Below are positions 57,570 through 64,000 of a stretch of 64,000 bases of DNA, piece after piece. Position 1 is the stretch's first letter; every line of letters starts with the position of its first letter. The notes beneath the pieces were generated by a model that made no database searches, was not told where the DNA came from, and saw only the letters and a list, made by a program, of their open reading frames with translations. The stretch comes from Actinotalea subterranea (lineage in GTDB: Bacteria; Actinomycetota; Actinomycetes; Actinomycetales; Cellulomonadaceae), in contig NZ_VTTP01000003.1 of the NCBI RefSeq assembly GCF_008364845.1, positions 310,001-374,000 of the forward strand, given 5' to 3'. The translations under genes and the position numbers were made by a program.

Positions 57570-57637
57570 CCCCAGGGGTGGACATCTCTGTGGATAACTA
57601 CACCGGTGTAGTTCCACAGGTGTGAGCAACCCTGGGG
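57570..57637. repeat. nested palindrome with a DnaA box between crgA and the rhomboid gene
   Basis: Three inverted repeats share nearly one axis: CCCCAGGG (57570-57577) with 57630-57637, CTGTGG (57588-57593) with CCACAG (57614-57619), and the perfect 18-bp palindrome AACTACACCGGTGTAGTT (57596-57613). TGTGGATAA at 57589-57597 is a perfect DnaA box (TTATCCACA on the other strand), and the opposite arm carries a degenerate one (TGTGGAACT). It is in a convergent gap, a few kilobases from gyrA. Confidence 0.65.
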
Positions 57638-57671
57638 ACGGCTGCCGGGGCACCGGACGTGTCGTCCGGGG

Positions 57672-58538
57672 TCACCAGGAGGCGTACTTGATCGCTGCCA
57701 TGACGACCAGGACGAGCGCCACGCCCACGGTCACCCCGATGCCCACGACGCGCCGCCTCGCCTTGGGCGCATAGGCGAACCCCACGCCGATGAGGGCGCC
57801 CGTCAGGAGGCCGCCCAGGTGCCCCTGCCACGAGATGCCGGGCACGAGGAACCCGATCACGGCGTTGATCGCGACGACCCCGAGGATGGGGCGGGCGCTG
57901 CGGCCCATCCGGCGCAGGACGACGGCGATGGCGCCGAACAGGCCGAACACCGCACCCGAGGCACCCACGGTCCCGGTGACCCACGCCGGCGAGAACGGCG
58001 ACGCGAGCAGCAGGATCATCACGTGCCCGCCGAGCGCGGAGACGAGGTAGAGCGCCAGGAACCGGGCACGGCCGAGTGCGGGCTCGAGCTCATGCCCCAG
58101 GATCCACAGGGCGTACATGTTGAACAGGATGTGGGTGATGCCGAACGTTCCGCTCGGGTAGTGCACGAAGGCCCCGGTGAGGAACCGCCACGGCTCGGCG
58201 TCGCCGATGCCCGGCGCGAACAGCAGGGAGTTCGTCCACGCGTCGCCCACCGCGAGCTGGAGCAGGTAGCTGACGACGGTCACGCCGATCAGCGTGAGCG
58301 TCACGAGCGGCCGCCCGGCCCGCAGGGGCGCGCCGAACGCGGTGCGCGCGACGGGTGCGGTCCGGTTCGCCTCGCGCACGCAGTCGACGCAGTGGATGCC
58401 GACGGCCGCCGGGCGCTGGCACTCGGTGCACGTCGGGCGCCCGCAGCGCTGGCACCGCACGTAGGAGACGCGATCAGGGTGGCGGGGGCAGACCGGCACC
58501 TGCTCAGGTGCCGGCCCGCCGCCGTACGGCGTGCTCAT
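57672..58538 (-). CDS. rhomboid family intramembrane serine protease with N-terminal zinc ribbon
   Basis: A 288-residue protein. Residues 10-55 form a B-box/zinc-ribbon-like segment with paired Cys (VRCQRCGRPTCTECQRPAAV, CVDC). The rhomboid domain has six helices, with catalytic Ser in VGASGAVFGLFG and His in SWQGHLGGLLTG, and the HILFNMYALWILGHELEP loop. Substrate unknown. ATG 58538. Confidence 0.92.
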   Translation of the reverse strand: MSTPYGGGPAPEQVPVCPRHPDRVSYVRCQRCGRPTCTECQRPAAVGIHCVDCVREANRTAPVARTAFGAPLRAGRPLVTLTLIGVTVVSYLLQLAVGDAWTNSLLFAPGIGDAEPWRFLTGAFVHYPSGTFGITHILFNMYALWILGHELEPALGRARFLALYLVSALGGHVMILLLASPFSPAWVTGTVGASGAVFGLFGAIAVVLRRMGRSARPILGVVAINAVIGFLVPGISWQGHLGGLLTGALIGVGFAYAPKARRRVVGIGVTVGVALVLVVMAAIKYASW

Positions 58539-58571
58539 CGGACGCCGCTCATGGTGCGGGGTGGGGTGCGG

Positions 58572-59111
58572 TCACTCCTCGACCGTCACCGAGGTGATGG
58601 TGATCGCCTCGACGGGTCGGTCGCCCGAGCCCGTGCGGGTCCCGGCGATCGCGTCTACGACGGCGCGGCTCTCGTCGTCCGCCACCTTGCCGAAGATCGT
58701 GTGCTTGCCCGTGAGCCAGGCGGTGGGCGCGACGGAGATGAAGAACTGCGAGCCGTTGGTGCCGCCCGGCTTGCCCGTGACGGGGTCGCGGCGCAGGCCG
58801 GCGTTCGCCATGGCGAGGAGGTAGGGCTCCGTGAAGCCGAGCTCCGGGTGGATCTCGTCGTCGAACGTGTAGCCGGGGCCGCCGGTGCCGGTGCCCAGCG
58901 GGTCGCCGCCCTGGATCATGAAGCCGGGGATGACGCGGTGGAACACGACGCCGTCGTACAGCGGGTCGGTGCGCTCGGCGCCGGTGGCCGGGTCCTTCCA
59001 CGCCTGCGTGCCCGTGGCCAGCCCGACGAAGTTGCGGACGGTCTTGGGGGCGTGGTTCGGGAGGAGCTCGAGGCGGATGTCGCCGGATGTGGTGTGCAGA
59101 GTCGCGAACAT
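58572..59111 (-). CDS. ppiA: peptidyl-prolyl cis-trans isomerase (cyclophilin)
   Basis: A 179-residue cytoplasmic cyclophilin. Active-site signature FHRVIPGFMIQGGDP, with NGSQFFISVAPTAWLTGKHT and FGKVADDES. It catalyses proline isomerisation during folding. ATG 59111 has GGAGG 9 bases upstream; a GTG six bases earlier would leave too short a spacing. Confidence 0.95.
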   Translation of the reverse strand: MFATLHTTSGDIRLELLPNHAPKTVRNFVGLATGTQAWKDPATGAERTDPLYDGVVFHRVIPGFMIQGGDPLGTGTGGPGYTFDDEIHPELGFTEPYLLAMANAGLRRDPVTGKPGGTNGSQFFISVAPTAWLTGKHTIFGKVADDESRAVVDAIAGTRTGSGDRPVEAITITSVTVEE

Positions 59112-59224
59112 GCTCACATCCTCCCACGCAGGCCGGGCGCGGGCCGTGCAAGGGTGGCAGCATGGGCAGGAGGTCCCGCACCCGGGTCAGTTCGTTGTCC
59201 GTCCGCCGACAAGGGGAGTCGACC

Positions 59225-60232
59225 ATGTTCGACCACATCCGCCGTTCCGCGCGCACCAGCGTCGACGCCGACCGTCTGAAGAGCCAGGCCGCCGAGGTCG
59301 GGGCCGTGCTGAGCGACGCATCCGTGCACGCCGGCCAGGCTGCCGCCCAGCTCGCCGAGCAGGTCGCCGAGCAGGCGAAGGTCGGGGCGCTGCACGCCAA
59401 GGACTGGGCGGCGCCGCGCGTCGAGAAGGCGCTGCGGGAGGGCGCCAAGGCCGCCGCGCCCAAGGTCGAGAAGGCCGCCGAGCGCGCCGTCCCGCTGGTG
59501 GACTCCGCACACGACCGCCTCGTCGACGACCTGCTGCCCAAGCTCGTGGCGGCCCTGACCGCCGCCGCGGGTGCCGCGGCGGTCGGTGCCGACAAGGCGC
59601 GCGACGTCACGTCGGCCAAGCTCACGGAGCTCGCGCACCTCGAGGTGCCGGAGCCCAAGAAGTCCCACAAGGGTGCGAAGGTCTTCTGGTTCTTCGCGGG
59701 GATCGCCGCGATCGGTGCCGCCGTCGCCGCGTGGCGGAGCAGCCGTCCGACGCACGACCCGTGGGCCGAGCAGCCGTGGGAGCACGAGTCCGAGCACGGG
59801 ACGGACCGCTTCAAGGCGCGGGCCGCCGAGGCCCGGGACGAGCTCGAGGGCGTGGTCTCCGACGTGCGTCACGAGCTGGGCGACGCTGCCGAGGCCGTCG
59901 GCGAGGCGGCAGGCGAGACCGTCGCGCGGACGCGGGAGGCGACCGAGAAGGCAGCCGAGCGCGCCCGTGAGGCGACGGAGCGGGCACGCGAGGCCACCGA
60001 GAAGGCAGCCGAGCGCGCGAAGGACGCCGCGAAGAAGACGACGACGCCCCGCCGCCGCACCGCGAAGGCGGCGACGGACGACGCCACGGCAGCCTCCGAC
60101 GAGGTCACCGAGGCGATCCCGACCCCTGCCGAGCTCTTCACCGAGCCGACCGATGCGCAGAAGATCCCGACCGACGTCCCCGGTCAGCCCAAGGCACCGG
60201 GCTCGACGGCGAAGGGCGCGGACGAGAGCTGA
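59225..60232 (+). CDS. helical membrane-associated protein (DUF5324-like)
   Basis: A 335-residue Ala/Glu/Lys-rich protein. An amphipathic helical N-terminal half is followed by a hydrophobic segment (VFWFFAGIAAIGAAVAAWR, about residues 157-175), and then by a coiled-coil tail with repeats of REATEKAAERA (about residues 238-275). The position next to cyclophilin and rhomboid fits the DUF5324 proteins of actinobacteria, but the assignment is by context and composition. ATG 59225 follows AGGGGAG. Confidence 0.75.
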   Translation: MFDHIRRSARTSVDADRLKSQAAEVGAVLSDASVHAGQAAAQLAEQVAEQAKVGALHAKDWAAPRVEKALREGAKAAAPKVEKAAERAVPLVDSAHDRLVDDLLPKLVAALTAAAGAAAVGADKARDVTSAKLTELAHLEVPEPKKSHKGAKVFWFFAGIAAIGAAVAAWRSSRPTHDPWAEQPWEHESEHGTDRFKARAAEARDELEGVVSDVRHELGDAAEAVGEAAGETVARTREATEKAAERAREATERAREATEKAAERAKDAAKKTTTPRRRTAKAATDDATAASDEVTEAIPTPAELFTEPTDAQKIPTDVPGQPKAPGSTAKGADES

Positions 60233-60255
60233 GCCCGCCGTCCGCACGACTGTCC

Positions 60256-60287
60256 GGGAGCCCGGTGCCGAGAGGTGCCGGGCTCCC
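60256..60287. terminator. hairpin between the DUF5324-like and sigma factor genes
   Basis: GGGAGCCCGG (60256-60265) pairs perfectly with CCGGGCTCCC (60278-60287). It lies between converging genes. Confidence 0.75.
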
Positions 60288-60299
60288 GTGCTGCCCGGC

Positions 60300-61289
60300 T
60301 CAGCCCACAGCCGGCAGCGCGGGTGGTAGCCCGGCGGCCGTGAACAGGTCCGTGTCGAACCACGCCGTCACGTGGGCGACGCCGTCGGCGGTCACCACCG
60401 GGGCGTGCAGGTTGAACGCCCGGTGCACGCCGTCCTCGCCGCGCATGTAGAGCCCGAACGCGGTACGCCCGTTGAGGGAGGTCCGCACCATCCGCATGTC
60501 ACCGGCGGCGTTCGCGGGGCAGTGGTGCGTGATGAGCCCGCCGATGTCGCTCGCGCCGCGGTACCAGTCGAGGAACGGCGGCATCTCCCACACGGCGTCC
60601 GCGGTCAGCACCTGGACGAGTCCGTCGATGTCGTACTCCTCGAACGCGCGCGCGTACCGCTCGAGGAGGGCGCGGGTCCGTGGGTCGTCCTCGGCGATCG
60701 GCACGGGCTCGTGCTCGCGCGCCCGCGCGAGGTGGGTGCGGGCGCGCTGGAGCGTGCTCGTGACGGCACCGACGCTGAGCCCGAGGGTCTCGGCGGCCTC
60801 CGCGGCACGCCAGGCGAGCACGTCGCACAGGATCACGACGGCGCGCTGCTGGGCCGTGAGGTGCTGGAGCGCCGCGACGAGGGCCAGCCGGACACTGTCG
60901 CGGGTCACGGTCTCGGCCGCCGGGTCGGGCGCGGGCGTGGCCCACAGCGCGTCGTCGGCCAGGGGCTCGAGCCACGGCACCTCACCGTCGCGGGTGAGCC
61001 CGTTCGCGGGGCTGGCGGGGGGCTGGCCCAGCCCCGTGGGCAGCGGCCGGCGGCGGCGCCCCTCGAGCGCCGTGAGGCACGTGTTGGTCGCGATGCGGTA
61101 CATCCAGGTGCGGATCGAGGAGCGCTCCTCGAAGCCGTGAAAGGCGCGCCAGGCGCGCAGGTAGGTCTCCTGGACGAGGTCCTCGGCGTCGTGCACCGAG
61201 CCTGTCATCCGGTAGCAGTGGGCGATCAGCTCGCGCCTCAGCGGCTCGACCTGGGCGAGGAAGTCCTGCTCGGTTGTGACGGTGCTCAC
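60300..61289 (-). CDS. ECF sigma factor with SnoaL-like C-terminal domain (SigG type)
   Basis: A 329-residue factor. Region 2 is ELIAHCYRMTGSVHDAEDLV-QETYLRAWRAF, followed by RTWMYRIATNTCLTALEGRR; region 4 is LTAQQRAVVILCDVLAWRAAEAAETLGLSVGAVTSTL. The C-terminal 120 residues form a SnoaL-like fold (VWEMPPFLDWYRGASDIGGL), as in SigG/SigJ-type ECFs that lack an anti-sigma factor. GTG 61289 was chosen; the longer frame is the shadow of the divergent VOC gene. Confidence 0.88.
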   Translation of the reverse strand: MSTVTTEQDFLAQVEPLRRELIAHCYRMTGSVHDAEDLVQETYLRAWRAFHGFEERSSIRTWMYRIATNTCLTALEGRRRRPLPTGLGQPPASPANGLTRDGEVPWLEPLADDALWATPAPDPAAETVTRDSVRLALVAALQHLTAQQRAVVILCDVLAWRAAEAAETLGLSVGAVTSTLQRARTHLARAREHEPVPIAEDDPRTRALLERYARAFEEYDIDGLVQVLTADAVWEMPPFLDWYRGASDIGGLITHHCPANAAGDMRMVRTSLNGRTAFGLYMRGEDGVHRAFNLHAPVVTADGVAHVTAWFDTDLFTAAGLPPALPAVG

Positions 61290-61376
61290 ACCCGCGAGGC
61301 TACCCCGATGACTTTCCCCGGCGGGAGGGGTCTTTTTTGCGTGATCGACGCCCGCCTCACCCTCCCGGAGCCCGCC

Positions 61377-61772
61377 ATGGAACGCATGATCTTCGTCAAT
61401 CTCCCGGTCCGCGACCTCGCCGTGTCGCGCCGGTTCTACACGTCTCTCGGCTTCGACGTGAACGAGCAGTTCTCCGACGACGAGGTCGTCTGCGTCACCA
61501 TCTCGGACACGATCATCGTCATGCTCCTCACCGAGCGCCGCTTCGCGACCTTCATCACGACGCAGATAGCCGACGCGCGGACCACCACGGAGGTGCTCAA
61601 CGGCCTGTCGGCCGAGACGCGCGCAGAGGTCGACGAGCTCGTCGAGCGTGCCCTGGCGGCGGGCGGGACGGCGCGCGAGCCGATCGAGGACGGCGCCATG
61701 TACGGCCGGAGCTTCACCGACCCGGACGGACACGTCTGGGAGGTCATCTACATGGACATGGGCGCCGTCTGA
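61377..61772 (+). CDS. VOC family protein (glyoxalase/bleomycin-resistance fold)
   Basis: A 131-residue protein with paired beta-alpha-beta-beta-beta modules: MIFVNLPVRDLAVSRRFYTS, FVNEQFS-type strand, and YGRSFTDPDGHVWEVIYMDM with a C-terminal Glu as metal ligand. Enzymatic role not predictable. It is divergent from the SigG-type sigma factor gene and may be its target. A CCCC-N7-GGGG stem followed by T6 (about 61313-61336) in the leader could act as an attenuator. Confidence 0.85.
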   Translation: MERMIFVNLPVRDLAVSRRFYTSLGFDVNEQFSDDEVVCVTISDTIIVMLLTERRFATFITTQIADARTTTEVLNGLSAETRAEVDELVERALAAGGTAREPIEDGAMYGRSFTDPDGHVWEVIYMDMGAV

Positions 61773-61783
61773 GGCCAGGCGCT

Positions 61784-61827
61784 CCGGCCGGCCTCCCGGG
61801 CGTCGGGTCCGCCGGGAGGCCGGCCGG
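61784..61827. terminator. bidirectional hairpin between VOC and DUF1772 genes
   Basis: CCGGCCGGCCTCCCGG (61784-61799) pairs perfectly with 61812-61827, a 16-bp stem with a 12-nt loop between converging genes. Confidence 0.8.
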
Positions 61828-61832
61828 ACCGC

Positions 61833-62294
61833 TCAACGGCCCAGGGCCACCGCGAAGCAGACCGCAGCGACCACGCAGGTGAGCGTCCGCACGTGGTTCA
61901 TCGGGTTCCACTCGGCGAGGTACACCGTCCAGTACGCAGCACCGTCGTCCGTTGCCGGGTCGGTCGCGGCGAGCCGGTTGTTGCGCGGGATGTGGAACGC
62001 GAACGTGATCGCGACAGAGGACAGGTACGCCAGCGCGCCCAGGACGAGCAGAACCCCGTCGATGCGCGGCACGTCGCGCCCGCCGGCCACCGCGAGGACG
62101 ACCGACAGCACAGCGACAGGTACGGCGACGGGCACCCACGCCTTGGGCGCGTCCTCGTTGAACCGCTGCATGGCGGCGGCCCCCGACGCACCGGGGAGCC
62201 GGCGCAAGGCGGGCATGATCACGACGGAGAACGCCAGGTAGAAGCCGGCCATGATGCCGCTGCCTGCTGCTGCGGCGATCGTCGCACCGCTCAT
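61833..62294 (-). CDS. DUF1772 family membrane protein
   Basis: A 153-residue protein with four hydrophobic helices (SGIMAGFYLAFSVVIMPALR, VAVPVAVLSVVLAVAGG, VLLVLGALAYLSSVAITFAF, LTCVVAAVCFAVALGR). FHIPRNNRLA and YLAEWNPMNHVRTL are typical of DUF1772/anthrone oxygenase-like proteins. Function unknown. Confidence 0.85.
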   Translation of the reverse strand: MSGATIAAAAGSGIMAGFYLAFSVVIMPALRRLPGASGAAAMQRFNEDAPKAWVPVAVPVAVLSVVLAVAGGRDVPRIDGVLLVLGALAYLSSVAITFAFHIPRNNRLAATDPATDDGAAYWTVYLAEWNPMNHVRTLTCVVAAVCFAVALGR

Positions 62295-62365
62295 GTGGGA
62301 CTACCCGGCCTCGTCACGCTGTGCCTCCGGTCCAGCCTCGACGCCGATGACGGTGTGAGCTTCGG

Positions 62366-62438
62366 TGGAGCCAAGGGGACTCGAACCCCTAACCCCCTGC
62401 TTGCAAAGCAGGTGCGCTACCAATTGCGCCATGGCCCC
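62366..62438 (-). tRNA. tRNA-Ala (TGC)
   Basis: A 73-nt cloverleaf: acceptor GGGGCCA/TGGCTCC with one G-U pair, D-arm GCGCAATTGGTAGCGC, anticodon loop TTTGCAA (anticodon TGC), T-arm AGGGGTTCGAGTCCCCT. It forms the usual pair with tRNA-Ile near gyrA. Confidence 0.98.
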
Positions 62439-62471
62439 GTGCACCCGCCTGGGGTGGCGGGACTGACGCGG

Positions 62472-62591
62472 TCAGTCGATCTCGTCGGTGACCTCGGTCC
62501 AGAGGTCGCGCTCGTCGCGATCCTCCGCGTACGTGCGCCAGACGACGTAGCCGGCCGCCGCTGCGAGCAGGGCGATGAGGAGCTTCTTCAT
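62472..62591 (-). CDS. DLW-39 family small protein
   Basis: A 39-residue protein: a short hydrophobic helix (KKLLIALLAAAAGYVVWRT) and an acidic tail with the DLW motif (DERDLWTEVTDEID). Length and motif match the DLW-39 family exactly. It lies between tRNA-Ile and tRNA-Ala, as in other actinobacteria. Function unknown. Confidence 0.92.
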   Translation of the reverse strand: MKKLLIALLAAAAGYVVWRTYAEDRDERDLWTEVTDEID

Positions 62592-62616
62592 CCGTCCTCC
62601 GGTGGTGCGTCTGGAG

Positions 62617-62690
62617 TGGGCCTAAGAGGACTTGAACCTCTGACCTCTTCCTTATCAGGGAAGCGCTCTAACCGTCTGAGCTATAGGCCC
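62617..62690 (-). tRNA. tRNA-Ile (GAT)
   Basis: A 74-nt cloverleaf: acceptor GGGCCTA/TAGGCCC, D-arm GCTCAGACGGTTAGAGC, anticodon loop CTGATAA (anticodon GAT), T-arm AGAGGTTCAAGTCCTCT. Confidence 0.98.
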
Positions 62691-62808
62691 GTCACGCCGG
62701 CGTGCTGCGGGCGCCGCACGAGACTACCCCAGCGGCACCGCGGCGCCCAAACGCACCCGGTGCGCGACGGGTTCGCGCGGCGGGGCGCCGGGTGCCAGTC
62801 GAGGTCGG

Positions 62809-63498
62809 TCAGTCGTCCGTGAGCGTGAGGTGCACGCCGCCGACGAGAGCCGCCACGATGTTGTAGAGGAACGCGCCGATCGTCGAGAGCGCCGTGAGCA
62901 GCACGATGTCCACGACGCCGATCATGGTCGCCAGGGAGATCGCGCGGTCGAACGCGGTGTACTCGAGCAGCGGGAAGAAGTCCTCCGAGCCCGAGAGCGT
63001 CGTGATCACGTCGTTCACGGAGACGAAGACGCCGAGGCCGTCGAGCGCGTACCAGACGACCGCGGTCGCGACCACGAGCATGATCCCGACGGCGACCGAC
63101 AGCAGGAACGACAGCTTCATGACGGACCACGGGTCGATCTTCGCCACGGCCAGGCGCACCCGCCGGGGCCCGCCGGACGAGGTGACGGGCGAGGCCGAGG
63201 GACGGGGCGACGTCGTGCGCTGACCCTCGGACTGCGTGCTGATCTCCTCGTGCTCGCGCGACGGCATCGCGTTGCGCGCCGCGCCGACGGCACCCTGCGC
63301 GGTCGCCTTGATGCGCTCGGCGAACGACGTCGAACTGCCGGTGTCCGGCTCGGAGGTCGTGGTCTGCGTCGCCGACGGCGCGCTGCCCCCCGAGCGCGGC
63401 GCGGAGGCCGGCCGGGGCTGGACGTCCGCGCTACGGGCCGGTGCCGCCGCCGGCCTCTTCGGCGCGATCGAGGGCGGCTTGGTCCCGTCGGTGCTCAT
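62809..63498 (-). CDS. DUF3566 family membrane protein
   Basis: A 229-residue protein. Residues 1-105 are a disordered Pro/Ala/Ser/Thr-rich region; residues 110-229 form the DUF3566 domain with two transmembrane helices (LSFLLSVAVGIMLVVATAVV and GVVDIVLLTALSTIGAFLYN) and VRLAVAKIDPWSVMK before the first. It always lies after gyrA in actinobacteria and may take part in envelope or division functions. ATG 63498 overlaps the gyrA stop. Confidence 0.93.
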   Translation of the reverse strand: MSTDGTKPPSIAPKRPAAAPARSADVQPRPASAPRSGGSAPSATQTTTSEPDTGSSTSFAERIKATAQGAVGAARNAMPSREHEEISTQSEGQRTTSPRPSASPVTSSGGPRRVRLAVAKIDPWSVMKLSFLLSVAVGIMLVVATAVVWYALDGLGVFVSVNDVITTLSGSEDFFPLLEYTAFDRAISLATMIGVVDIVLLTALSTIGAFLYNIVAALVGGVHLTLTDD

Positions 63499-64000
63499 CG
63501 CTCTCCCTCGGTGGATTCCGTCGTCGCGGGCTGCTCGCTCGCCGCGTCAACCGCGTCGTCGCCAGCATGGGCACTGTCATTGTCCCCGGTGCTCGCCGAG
63601 GCGGCATCGTCCTCAGGTATGGCGTCGCCCTCGTCCACGGTAGCCGCATCGGTGCCGAGGTTGCGCTCCACGTTGCGGGCGACCGCGAGGATGCGGTCCC
63701 CGGAGTCGGGCTTCGCCAGGATGACGCCGGTCGCGTCCCGCCCGTGCACCGGGATCTCACCGACCTGCGAGCGGACGACCTTGCCGCGTTCCATGACGAC
63801 GAGGACCTCGTCGCCCTCGTCGGCCATGAGCGCGCCCACGAGGCCGCCGCGGTCGTCGGGGAGGCGCGCCGCACGCACGCCCAGGCCGCCGCGCTTGGTG
63901 CGTCGGTAGTCGAGGTTGCCGTCGGAGTTGACGCGGTGCATGTCGGAGCGCTTCGCGGTCCCGCCGTCGGTCACGGTCACGAGGAAGGAGCCCTCGGTCA
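63495..64000 (-). CDS. gyrA: DNA gyrase subunit A, C-terminal part (cut by window edge)
   Basis: The last 168 or so residues. The visible part is the final blades of the GyrA C-terminal DNA-wrapping propeller (VTDGGTAKRSDMHRVNSDGN, YRRTKRGGLGVRAARL, GALMADEGDEVLVVMERGKV, DSGDRILAVARNVE), followed by an acidic tail rich in Asp/Ala/Ser/Glu of about 45 residues. Such tails modulate gyrase. The start lies beyond base 64000. Confidence 0.96.
   Translation of the reverse strand, partial: TEGSFLVTVTDGGTAKRSDMHRVNSDGNLDYRRTKRGGLGVRAARLPDDRGGLVGALMADEGDEVLVVMERGKVVRSQVGEIPVHGRDATGVILAKPDSGDRILAVARNVERNLGTDAATVDEGDAIPEDDAASASTGDNDSAHAGDDAVDAASEQPATTESTEGER

Noticed and set aside
61313-61336. Rho-independent terminator in the sigma-VOC divergent region
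   Set aside because: A four-base CCCC/GGGG stem with T6 is too weak to call a terminator; mentioned only as a possible attenuator of the VOC gene.

Overview
The window is GC-rich DNA from a motile actinobacterium, most likely a Cellulomonas-like member of the Micrococcales. This is inferred from gene content and order, not from a database search. The right end has the typical actinobacterial near-origin order: gyrA, a DUF3566 protein, tRNA-Ile, DLW-39, tRNA-Ala, cyclophilin, rhomboid, crgA, DUF881, sortase, trpG-like, pknB, pknA, pbpA, rodA/ftsW, pstP, fhaB, fhaA. The left 25 kb is a flagellar locus without P- or L-ring genes, as expected for a Gram-positive cell.

Region by region: 1-13.9 kb is a leftward flagellar block in transcript order flgB-flgC-fliE-fliF-fliG-fliH-fliI-fliJ-fliK-flgD-flgE, then flbD-motA-motB-fliL, then fliM-fliN (fliN is cut by the window edge). 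motA carries a one-base frameshift. 13.9-20.1 kb holds fliD-fliS and a possible fliT, the flagellin fliC, a glycosyltransferase and the flagellar sigma factor fliA, all leftward. 20.3-25.2 kb is rightward flgN-flgK-flgL-fliW and an EAL-like/HDOD signalling protein. Eight transcription units in these 25 kb are preceded by one promoter pattern, TCAN-N15/16-(G)CCGAT, read here as the FliA (sigma-28) promoter. The fliA-flgN divergent region also holds a perfect TGTGA-N6-TCACA cAMP-receptor-type site. Together these suggest a compact circuit: a Crp/GlxR-type input, fliA autoregulation and sigma-28 control of most of the locus, including the glycosyltransferase and the signalling protein.

25.3-45 kb is an accessory mix: a DsbA-type oxidoreductase with a 55-residue overlapping ORF; a hydrolase/TetR pair; a manganese (yybP-ykoY) riboswitch with its TerC/Alx transporter; an AspT/YidE-type transporter; an MFS exporter; a lipoprotein; a two-repeat hypothetical protein; an OsmC protein; an iron-siderophore ABC system with a DtxR/IdeR box and a siderophore-interacting protein; an ECF42-type sigma factor with its DGPF/YCII partner and candidate promoter; and an AAA-DUF234 ATPase next to tRNA-Leu. 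Three copies of an exactly 68-bp palindromic repeat lie in intergenic spaces here, two of them beside GC-rich tandem repeats that end at or near stop codons.

45-64 kb is the conserved cell-growth and cell-division region (Ser/Thr kinase signalling, peptidoglycan synthesis, sortase, CrgA), then cyclophilin, a SigG-type sigma factor, small membrane proteins and the gyrA 3' end. A nested palindrome with a perfect DnaA box lies between crgA and the rhomboid gene.
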